DNA from: Desulfosporosinus sp.
GTDB lineage: Bacteria > Bacillota > Desulfitobacteriia > Desulfitobacteriales > Desulfitobacteriaceae
NCBI GenBank assembly: GCA_031292095.1
Contig: JARLHU010000039.1
Coordinates: forward strand, 1 to 39,022
Length of the DNA stretch: 39,022 bases
Reading direction: 5' to 3'
Shown: positions 16,212 to 21,916 of the stretch, in pieces
Position numbering within the stretch: the first letter of the stretch is position 1
Layout: every line of letters begins with the position of its first letter
Position numbers and translations under genes: made by a program
Notes under the pieces: model-generated
Told to the model about the DNA's origin: nothing
Seen by the model: the letters and a program-made list of their open reading frames with translations, nothing else
Databases searched by the model: none

Positions 16212-16763
16212 ATGATCAAGGAACTTATTGTAGTGGAAGGGAAAAATGACGCTCATGCGGTACGACAGGCCCTCGGGGAAGTTGATGTAATTTGGACGGA
16301 GGGGTATGGGCTGACCAAGAAAAAGTTAGATTACATTGCAGAAATGGCAAATCGTCAAGGGGTGATTGTTTTTACGGACCCGGATACGGTTGGAGAGCAG
16401 ATTCGCAATCGTATCCGGGCCTATGTCCCTCAGGCTAAACACATTTACCTAACCAGGAAAGCGGCTTCTAAACAAGGAGATATTGGGGTGGAAAATGCAG
16501 CACCACACGAAATCCGGCGCGCCTTTGCACATATTCAACAAGATCAGGGGACTCTTGCTGAAAATTTTACGATAGAGGATTTATTGTTAGTAGGTCTTGT
16601 GGGGTCAAGACGGTCAAATGAGTACAGGTCAGCACTTGGGCATAAGCTGGGGATCGGGGATACTAATGCTAAACAATTCCTCCATCGGCTAAACCGTTTT
16701 GGGATATCCCGTGAGTCGTTTTTCCAAGCAATAGAGGAGGTCAGGCATGGAGAATGCAACTGA
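16212..16763 (+). CDS. rnmV: Ribonuclease M5 (5S rRNA maturase)
   Basis: Toprim-domain endonuclease that makes the final cuts on 5S rRNA precursor together with ribosomal protein L18. Toprim motifs are the glutamate in IVVEGKNDA (E9) and the DxD in VFTDPDTVGEQIR. The 183-residue length is normal. The ATG at 16212 is chosen because CGGAGG (16197-16202) lies 9 bases upstream and the protein begins MIKELIVVEGKND as in the family. An upstream in-frame ATG at 16185 lies within the Family A repeat and is rejected. The 3' end overlaps ksgA by 17 bases, as expected for this conserved pair. Confidence 0.94.
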   Translation: MIKELIVVEGKNDAHAVRQALGEVDVIWTEGYGLTKKKLDYIAEMANRQGVIVFTDPDTVGEQIRNRIRAYVPQAKHIYLTRKAASKQGDIGVENAAPHEIRRAFAHIQQDQGTLAENFTIEDLLLVGLVGSRRSNEYRSALGHKLGIGDTNAKQFLHRLNRFGISRESFFQAIEEVRHGECN

Positions 16764-17586
16764 ATATACACAACGTCTGATAAGAGGTGGAGCACGAGCT
16801 CATAAATCTATGGGTCAAGTTTTTCTGATGAGTGACGAAGTGATTGAGGGCATTGTTTCAGCTAGTACAATAAAGCCGGATGTCCCACTCGTTGAAATTG
16901 GTCCAGGACTGGGTGTGTTAACCCGGGTTCTTGCCCCAAGGGTGCAAAAGATGTGGGCAGTGGAGTTGGATAAACATAAAATTGGAATTTTAAGCAAAGA
17001 GCTTCGTGGACAACCTATAGAAATCGTCAATCAAGATGCGTTAACACTGGATTTAAATGAACTATGGGGAGATCAGAAAGGGTATTTGATAGGAAATTTG
17101 CCCTACTATATCACGAGTCCGCTAATCATGCATTTTCTTGAGCAAGCGGATCACTTAAGTGGGATGACGATTATGGTACAAAAAGAAGTGGCAGATCGGA
17201 TTGCAGCGCCACCAGGAAGTAAGACGTACGGTATATTATCCATTGCAGTACAGATCTCAGCCCAAGTCACGAAAGTGATGGATGTTTCACCCAGCGCATT
17301 TTGGCCTGCTCCAAAAGTCACTTCTGCCGTGATTAGACTAGACCTTCGCCCTTACCTGGGATTTAATGTGGACAAAAAGGACTTTTTTCGAGTGGTCAAA
17401 GCAGCCTTTAGTCAGCGGCGCAAGACTCTGGGAAACTCACTGACTGGCGGCTTGGGGCTAAGAAAAGATGAAGTCATTGAACGATTGCAAAGCGCAGGGA
17501 TCTCGGATGGGCGGCGAGCGGAAACGTTGAGTATCGAGGAGTTTCAGGTTCTAACCCGAGCTTTTGCTGATAGGGGCAATTCATGA
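16747..17586 (+). CDS. ksgA: 16S rRNA dimethyladenosine transferase KsgA/RsmA
   Basis: SAM-dependent enzyme that dimethylates A1518 and A1519 near the 3' end of 16S rRNA. SAM-binding motif I is VEIGPGLGVLT and the catalytic motif is NLPYYITSP. The C-terminal helical domain has FWPAPKVTSAVIRL and FSQRRKTLGNSL. The length of 279 is normal. One oddity is the N-terminal motif: the usual GQNFL(x)D reads GQVFLMS (residues 23-29), so the conserved asparagine is valine. The start overlaps rnmV by 17 bases and is preceded by GAGGAGG. The last codons and the TGA are provided by a 22-base palindrome (17573-17594). Confidence 0.94.
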   Translation: MENATEYTQRLIRGGARAHKSMGQVFLMSDEVIEGIVSASTIKPDVPLVEIGPGLGVLTRVLAPRVQKMWAVELDKHKIGILSKELRGQPIEIVNQDALTLDLNELWGDQKGYLIGNLPYYITSPLIMHFLEQADHLSGMTIMVQKEVADRIAAPPGSKTYGILSIAVQISAQVTKVMDVSPSAFWPAPKVTSAVIRLDLRPYLGFNVDKKDFFRVVKAAFSQRRKTLGNSLTGGLGLRKDEVIERLQSAGISDGRRAETLSIEEFQVLTRAFADRGNS

Positions 17587-17595
17587 ATTGCCCCT
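17572..17595. repeat. Family B-like palindrome at the ksgA stop codon, different core
   Basis: GGGGCAATTCA (17573-17583) is a perfect inverted repeat with TGAATTGCCCC (17584-17594). Together with the flanking AGGGGCA and TGCCCCT it keeps the outer arms of Family B, but the core is ATTCATGAAT instead of CGATGCATCG. It carries the ksgA stop codon. Confidence 0.75.
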
Positions 17596-17654
17596 GCGGG
17601 ATACCTATTGACTGGTATGAATTCGTATTGAGAGTAATTTCTAGTTATAAAAGG

Positions 17655-17676
17655 ACCGAGCCGCAGCTCGGTTTTT
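17655..17676 (+). terminator. Intrinsic terminator after ksgA
   Basis: ACCGAGC (17655-17661) pairs with GCTCGGT (17666-17672) around a CGCA loop, followed by TTTTC and further T-rich sequence. It lies about 70 bases after the ksgA stop. Confidence 0.85.
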
Positions 17677-17984
17677 CTTTATATTATACAGAAAGTATAA
17701 GGGCAACTAGGCGGTCGCCTTCGCTGAGGCTGCAAGAAGGCTAATTCGTGCGAAGACAGTGTCTGCAAGAACGTCTAATACGTGCGAAGAAAGTGTCTTC
17801 GCGGACGCCCGCCAAGTTTTCTTACGAAAATACATTTTTATTCTACTTTGTGAACGGATAGTTCATGGTTGTTTCTTTATACTCGGAACTTCCGATTGCG
17901 CATAAAAGACAATAAATTTTCGAACGATAAGGAGGCCTAAACATAGGGTTAGGACGTTCAAGATTAACGGAGGGTGAACCAGGG
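17677..17984. other. Gene-free stretch with repeat debris
   Basis: This interval contains an imperfect 33-base tandem duplication (17732-17798) and a GC-rich pair GGCGG/CCGCC that could close a long hairpin around it (about 17710 and 17808). It also has an orphan AAGGAGG near 17929-17935 that is followed by TAAACATAG and has no usable start codon. No supported gene. Confidence 0.5.
17732..17798 (+). repeat. 33-bp imperfect tandem duplication
   Basis: GCAAGAAGGCTAATTCGTGC and onward (17732-17764) is repeated at 17765-17798 with a few changes. The shared part is GTGCGAAGA(C/A)AGTGTCT. The first unit recurs inverted at 18648-18677. Confidence 0.75.
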
Positions 17985-18575
17985 TTGGGTAAATCAAGCA
18001 ACGTTTTTATGAAATGGTCGAGTGTTATTGCTACAATAGCGACTACAGTGTTGGCGCTCACAGCTTTGATAACCGTCTATTTGACGGTAGCGGCCTGGAA
18101 GGTACAACAGGACGCTTCGCGACCATACTTCGTTTTAAGAGAGTCCCCCAAAATCGACCTAGTCAATAATCTTAGCCTAGAGTTAAAATTTAATAATGTC
18201 GGTATACACCCAGCGGTCAATCTTTCCAGCGAGACGATTGTCTTTGATGATCGTTTATCAGGAAAGCCGATTCATCATGATGAATCGGCCATCGTCAACG
18301 AAATATATAAAGATGCAGCTTTAAGCCTAGTTATGATCATCCCTAGTAATGAACTTGACCCCAAACAACCCAATATCAATGCGCAGTATGTGGTGGTTGA
18401 CTTACAGTATGCGGATCCTATTTTAAATAAATCCTATAACCAAACGATTTACATGAATTGGAATGGGGTTCAGGCGGGAAAATTGCAGCCCACCGTGCAC
18501 GTGCGAGTGGAGGAGAAGGAGAAGATTTTGGATTATTTTCAGACGCATGGTATTGATCCGAAAATAAGGAGTTAA
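17985..18575 (+). CDS. Hypothetical single-pass membrane protein
   Basis: I do not recognise this 196-residue protein. It has one transmembrane helix (about residues 12-38, SVIATIATTVLALTALITVY), then a short basic region and an extracytoplasmic or cytoplasmic domain of about 150 residues. That domain looks rich in beta strands (LSLELKFNNVGIHPAVNLSS, INAQYVVVDLQY) and could be an immunoglobulin-like fold; this is inference. The TTG start follows GGAGGG (17969-17974) by 10 bases. No homologue occurs at this place in B. subtilis. The gene contains a perfect 24-base palindrome (18266-18289) and is bracketed by inverted repeat copies, suggesting acquisition with repeat-rich DNA. Confidence 0.6.
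   Translation: MGKSSNVFMKWSSVIATIATTVLALTALITVYLTVAAWKVQQDASRPYFVLRESPKIDLVNNLSLELKFNNVGIHPAVNLSSETIVFDDRLSGKPIHHDESAIVNEIYKDAALSLVMIIPSNELDPKQPNINAQYVVVDLQYADPILNKSYNQTIYMNWNGVQAGKLQPTVHVRVEEKEKILDYFQTHGIDPKIRS
18266..18289. repeat. Perfect 24-bp palindrome inside a coding region
   Basis: GCCGATTCATCA and its exact reverse complement TGATGAATCGGC are adjacent. The sequence encodes KPIHHDESA in the membrane-protein gene. Confidence 0.8.
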
Positions 18576-18578
18576 GCC

Positions 18579-18611
18579 TACTGACTGGTTATTTTCTTAA
18601 ATGTGGCTTAA
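18579..18611 (+). repeat. Family A end fragment
   Basis: These 33 bases (starting TACTGACTGGTTATTTTCTT) match the right end of Family A copy 1 (13808-13840) at all but two positions. Only this end is present. It lies 4 bases after the stop of the membrane-protein gene. Confidence 0.75.
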
Positions 18612-18647
18612 GTTATCCGGGGTTAAACGACCCGCTGGTCCGAAGAT

Positions 18648-18677
18648 ACTGTCTTCGCACGTATTAACCTACTTGCA
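18648..18677 (-). repeat. Inverted copy of the 17731-17760 repeat
   Basis: ACTGTCTTCGCACGTATTAA and the next ten bases equal the reverse complement of 17731-17760 at 27 of 30 positions. The last codons and stop of the reversed glycosyltransferase gene lie in it. Confidence 0.7.
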
Positions 18678-19520
18678 GGATGGCGAGAAGGGACCCGGGA
18701 TAATGACATGCTGTTCATAAAACATATCCTGAGACCTTAGAGATTGCTCCCATTGCGCAAGGAGATCGAAACGTCGTTCTGGGTGGTAGCCCCATAATTC
18801 ATGTTTGCCGAGTGATCGAGTCAGAGGTTTATTTTGGCTTAGTGCTAAGCCCATCAGGCAATCTCCAATGATGGTCTCGGCAATCAGGCGAGCATGGCGT
18901 CGATGTTTCCTAGGAGAGTGCAGTGCTTCGTGGGGAATGGAAGTAGCCACTTTAATGGAGAGACAGGTTTCCTTTGCCCAATATAGAGTAAGCGGGGGAA
19001 TCGCAATAGCTTCGAGAGGAAGTATTTGCAAGGCATGTTCAGAGAGCGCATGAGGTCCATGCGTGGGGGTTGAAAGGCCGAGGCTTTTAAAGAGATCAAG
19101 TTCGCGATTAAGCTTAGCCCGGAATTTGAGAACAAGATTGGCTAGTTTTTCACGGTGTGTAATATATGGATAACAATTGGTTAAGGCGACATCAATTCCG
19201 GATTGAATGGCTGTAAATAGGGAAACTAGATTTTGATAGATATCTCCAGACATATCCCCATCGATAAACAGTGCCCCCTGGACACCTAAATGACGTACAT
19301 AAAGTGCACCGATTCCTCTTGGTATATCAATTCCTAAGGATTCTGTAAAATAAAGAATATGAATGCGAGAGTCGTGAATTGAACGAGCTAGTTCTAACGT
19401 TCGGTCTGTGCAGCCGTTCAGAACTATAATAATATAACTGACCGGAAGTCGTAAAACGGTGGTTAAGACAGCCAAGATGCTCTTTTCTTCATTTTTGGCT
19501 GGTATTACTGCTGCGAACAT
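18669..19520 (-). CDS. Family 2-type glycosyltransferase
   Basis: A 283-residue GT-A fold glycosyltransferase. The N-terminus reads MFAAVIPAKNEE, the nucleotide-binding start of family 2, and the metal-binding DxD motif is IDGDMSGD (about residues 92-99). After the catalytic domain the C-terminal half is basic and rich in histidine and arginine (SPRKHRRHARL) without membrane segments. The start at 19520 follows AGGGGGA by 7 bases; the frame is open further upstream but without homology. It runs opposite to its neighbours. Donor and acceptor sugars cannot be told. Its placement next to yabG and the divergent CATAGTATA boxes suggest a role in spore surface glycosylation, which is speculation. 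Confidence 0.75.
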   Translation of the reverse strand: MFAAVIPAKNEEKSILAVLTTVLRLPVSYIIIVLNGCTDRTLELARSIHDSRIHILYFTESLGIDIPRGIGALYVRHLGVQGALFIDGDMSGDIYQNLVSLFTAIQSGIDVALTNCYPYITHREKLANLVLKFRAKLNRELDLFKSLGLSTPTHGPHALSEHALQILPLEAIAIPPLTLYWAKETCLSIKVATSIPHEALHSPRKHRRHARLIAETIIGDCLMGLALSQNKPLTRSLGKHELWGYHPERRFDLLAQWEQSLRSQDMFYEQHVIIPGPFSPSCK

Positions 19521-19544
19521 CTTTGGTCCCCCTTTATATTTAAC

Positions 19545-19593
19545 TTGCAATATACTATGCCGTTTGGGTTTTCTACGACATAGTATAAAGCAA
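19545..19593. promoter_or_regulatory. Inverted repeat with divergent mother-cell-type -10 boxes
   Basis: TTGCAATATACTATG (19545-19559) and CATAGTATAAAGCAA (19579-19593) are inverted copies with 13 of 15 matches. Each arm gives CATAGTATA reading outward, fitting the CATAnnnTA pattern of SigK -10 elements: leftward to the glycosyltransferase and rightward to yabG. The matching -35 AC is not clear on either side. It could also be a protein-binding operator. Confidence 0.4.
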
Positions 19594-19594
19594 T

Positions 19595-19658
19595 ATACGA
19601 TATTCGTAGTTCGAACCACTATACCACTCACCACACCACGAATATCGAGCCACGATAA
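19595..19658. repeat. Family C TTCGAA/ATATCG-rich repeat (yabG leader)
   Basis: CGATATTCGTAG near the start is an inverted copy of CCACGAATATCG near the end, with GTTCGAACCAC in between. The same word set (TTCGTAGTTCGA, ACGAATATCGA) recurs at 31253-31316 and 31759-31848. It ends just before the yabG ribosome site. Confidence 0.6.
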
Positions 19659-19670
19659 GGAGGTCAGGCT

Positions 19671-20507
19671 ATGTTTCAGGTTGGGGATATTGTTGCACGG
19701 CTCTCACATCAACAGGATCTTTTTTTTAACATTGATCAGATACATGCAAATAATAACGGCAAACGTTCAGTGATTCTCAAAGGGCTTAATCTTAGGCTAC
19801 TAGCAGATGCTCCAGTCTCTGATCTTGTTGCGAAGAGTTCGGTTGAAGTTACGAACTATGAGCGTGAGGATAATAAAATGATTTACCTGAAATTACACAG
19901 ACTAACCTGTCAAAGGAAAGTGGACCAAGACGATCAAAGGGAATTTTTCGAGATTCCAGGACGGGTGTTGCAGATCGATGGCGACCAAGATTATTTAAAC
20001 CAATGCATCAAGATGTATCGGCAAATGGGAATCGAAGCTAAGGGGATTTGTAAATCTGAGACAGAACAACCGAAAGTAATTCGTAAAATTTTACAAGAAA
20101 ACCCGACCGATATCCTGGTATTGACAGGTCATGATGGATTTATCAGTGGTAAGAGAGACTTTCATAGTATGGACAGTTATCGCAGTTCACGCTATTTTGT
20201 GGAATCTGTTCTAGAGGCTCGGCGTTTTCAGCATAACCGGGATGCCTTGGTTATCTTTGCAGGAGCATGTCAATCCAACTATGAAGCGATTCTTTCGGCA
20301 GGAGCAAATTTTGCTTCATCTCCCAAACGCATGCTGATTCACGCCTTTGACCCAGTCTTTATTGTTGAACGAATTGCTTTTACCCCAACTGACCAAATTG
20401 TTTCGGTGAAGGATATTCTAATGCATACTATTACAGGGACGGATGGGGTTGGGGGAGTTGAGACGCGGGGGCAGATGCGGCGGGGTTATCCTAGGAGTCC
20501 TTATTAG
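19671..20507 (+). CDS. yabG: Sporulation-specific protease YabG
   Basis: Protease that trims spore coat proteins and is required for normal coat composition. In B. subtilis it is made under SigK in the mother cell. The 278-residue product matches the family along its length, from FQVGDIVARLS at the start to the diagnostic GVGGVETRGQMRRGYPRS at the end. Candidate catalytic residues are the histidine in LTGHDG and the cysteine in GACQSNYE, based on family conservation. The ATG follows AAGGAGGT by 6 bases. Order after ksgA is as in Bacillus, apart from two inserted genes. A Family B palindrome lies just after the stop and separates it from the converging L,D-transpeptidase. Confidence 0.92.
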   Translation: MFQVGDIVARLSHQQDLFFNIDQIHANNNGKRSVILKGLNLRLLADAPVSDLVAKSSVEVTNYEREDNKMIYLKLHRLTCQRKVDQDDQREFFEIPGRVLQIDGDQDYLNQCIKMYRQMGIEAKGICKSETEQPKVIRKILQENPTDILVLTGHDGFISGKRDFHSMDSYRSSRYFVESVLEARRFQHNRDALVIFAGACQSNYEAILSAGANFASSPKRMLIHAFDPVFIVERIAFTPTDQIVSVKDILMHTITGTDGVGGVETRGQMRRGYPRSPY

Positions 20508-20509
20508 CA

Positions 20510-20547
20510 GGGGCACGATGTATCGTGCCCGTTTTTCCGTCGTGCCC
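20510..20547. repeat. Family B palindrome with extra half-copy (yabG 3' side)
   Basis: GGGCACGATGTATCGTGCCC (20511-20530) is a near-perfect palindrome, followed by a further TCGTGCCCCTA half (20539-20549 region) after a T5 run. It stands between two convergent genes and could terminate both. Confidence 0.7.
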
Positions 20548-20554
20548 CTACTTG

Positions 20555-20893
20555 TTAGCTTCGAATGATCACTAAGGTCCCAATTTCAACGCGTTGGAAG
20601 AGGGTTTCGACGTCGTGGTTGTGCATACGAATACACCCTTTGGACGCTTCTTGCCCAATACTTGCAGGGTTATTTGTTCCGTGAATCCCATAATAGGGAA
20701 GAGAGAGCCCTAGCCATCGACTACCAAAGACACCGCCGGGATAAAATGTTTTTGTGGCAATGGTGTAGCGGCCATGGGGCGTGGGGGTGGCTTTTTTGCC
20801 AACAGCAATTGGGCAATGCTGGATCAGGCGATTTTCTTCATAGAGCTCGAGTTGTCGACGAGCAGTATATATGACAATTGAACGGTTGGGCAT
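20555..20893 (-). CDS. Small L,D-transpeptidase (YkuD domain)
   Basis: A 112-residue protein made almost wholly of a YkuD L,D-transpeptidase catalytic domain, which forms 3-3 cross-links in peptidoglycan. The active-site signature is intact: HGTNNPASIGQ followed by SKGCIRMHNHD, with the catalytic cysteine near residue 88 and the histidine of YGIHGT. There is no signal peptide, membrane segment or LysM domain, which is unusual for an enzyme acting outside the cell; small forms of this kind occur in spore formers. The ATG follows AAAGGAGG by 9 bases. It is on the minus strand, convergent with yabG. Confidence 0.88.
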   Translation of the reverse strand: MPNRSIVIYTARRQLELYEENRLIQHCPIAVGKKATPTPHGRYTIATKTFYPGGVFGSRWLGLSLPYYGIHGTNNPASIGQEASKGCIRMHNHDVETLFQRVEIGTLVIIRS

Positions 20894-21017
20894 TGAGCGA
20901 AAACCTCCTTTCTTGATGCTATTAGGTTATATCTCATGGTATGTTAGTGGTTTCTGAATGTTCTTTGCATAATTAAACCCTCTTTAGGTGGAAAATATAC
21001 AGACTGGAGGGATCAGT

Positions 21018-21818
21018 TTGACCGAACATGTGGAAGGAAAGCTGCTCATCATCGGTGGAGCAGAAGATAAAACAGGAGAGTGTAAAATACTTAAACGGTT
21101 TGTCCAAGAGTCAGGTGGGAGGGAAAGTCGGATTACAGTCCTGACGGTTGCGACAGAATACCCGCTCCAAGTAGGGACAGAGTACCAGGCGTTGTTTCTC
21201 AAACTAGGGGCCCAGGAAGTGCAGGTTCTTGATGTTTTAGACCGTACTCAAGCGAACAGACAGGGGATTGGGAAGGAATTCGAAAAATCGACGGGAGTCT
21301 TTTTCACAGGAGGGGATCAATTAAGGATTACCGGTTTGCTGGGGGGCACGTTGCTGGGCAGGATGCTTCAGCAACTCTATGAACAGGGGGTAACGATTGC
21401 GGGGACGAGCGCAGGGGCTTCTGTCATGTCGGATACGATGATTGTCGGAGGGGAAGCTGGAACGGCGAAGAAAGACACCTTGACGATGGCTCCGGGTCTG
21501 GGACTCTTGCGTTCCGTCGTGATTGATCAACACTTTGCTCAACGTGGGCGAATCGGCAGGCTCTTATCGGCAATCTCTCAGAACCCCTATGTTCTCGGTG
21601 TAGGGATCGATGAGGATACGGCCATATTAGTTCAATCTGATGCGAATTTTTCAGTTGTTGGCAGCAATACGGTCACAGTGGTGGATGCTTCTTCCTCCAC
21701 GACAACAAACGTTTCGGAAACGACGCCGGGACAAGCTCTGGTTCTGAGTCCAATTTTGATGCATGTTCTATCCGATGGCTATGGATTTGATCTAAAACGT
21801 CGGGTTTCCTTGCTTTAG
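21018..21818 (+). CDS. cphB: Cyanophycinase
   Basis: Serine peptidase of family S51 that cuts cyanophycin (multi-L-arginyl-poly-L-aspartate) into beta-Asp-Arg dipeptides. The nucleophile motif GTSAGAS (S131), the FFTGGDQ loop and the early LLIIGGAED segment are all present, and the 266-residue length is typical. The TTG at 21018 is preferred because GGAGGG (21006-21011) lies 6 bases upstream. The open frame continues back to a GTG at 20988 without a ribosome site. It precedes the synthetase gene by 98 bases, giving the degradation and synthesis genes in tandem, in the place where B. subtilis has veg and sspF. It lacks a clear signal peptide, fitting an intracellular enzyme. Confidence 0.92.
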   Translation: MTEHVEGKLLIIGGAEDKTGECKILKRFVQESGGRESRITVLTVATEYPLQVGTEYQALFLKLGAQEVQVLDVLDRTQANRQGIGKEFEKSTGVFFTGGDQLRITGLLGGTLLGRMLQQLYEQGVTIAGTSAGASVMSDTMIVGGEAGTAKKDTLTMAPGLGLLRSVVIDQHFAQRGRIGRLLSAISQNPYVLGVGIDEDTAILVQSDANFSVVGSNTVTVVDASSSTTTNVSETTPGQALVLSPILMHVLSDGYGFDLKRRVSLL

Positions 21819-21916
21819 TTTAAGAGATTGACTTAATGAGGGAATACCCAGAGGAAAAAGGGTTAAAACTAGGGTAGTATATTACCCATTGCTGCTGAAA
21901 GGGGAACAACATCATA

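Noticed and set aside
17732..17798. CRISPR-like short repeat array
   Set aside because: There are only two adjoining imperfect units without spacers and no cas genes anywhere in the window.
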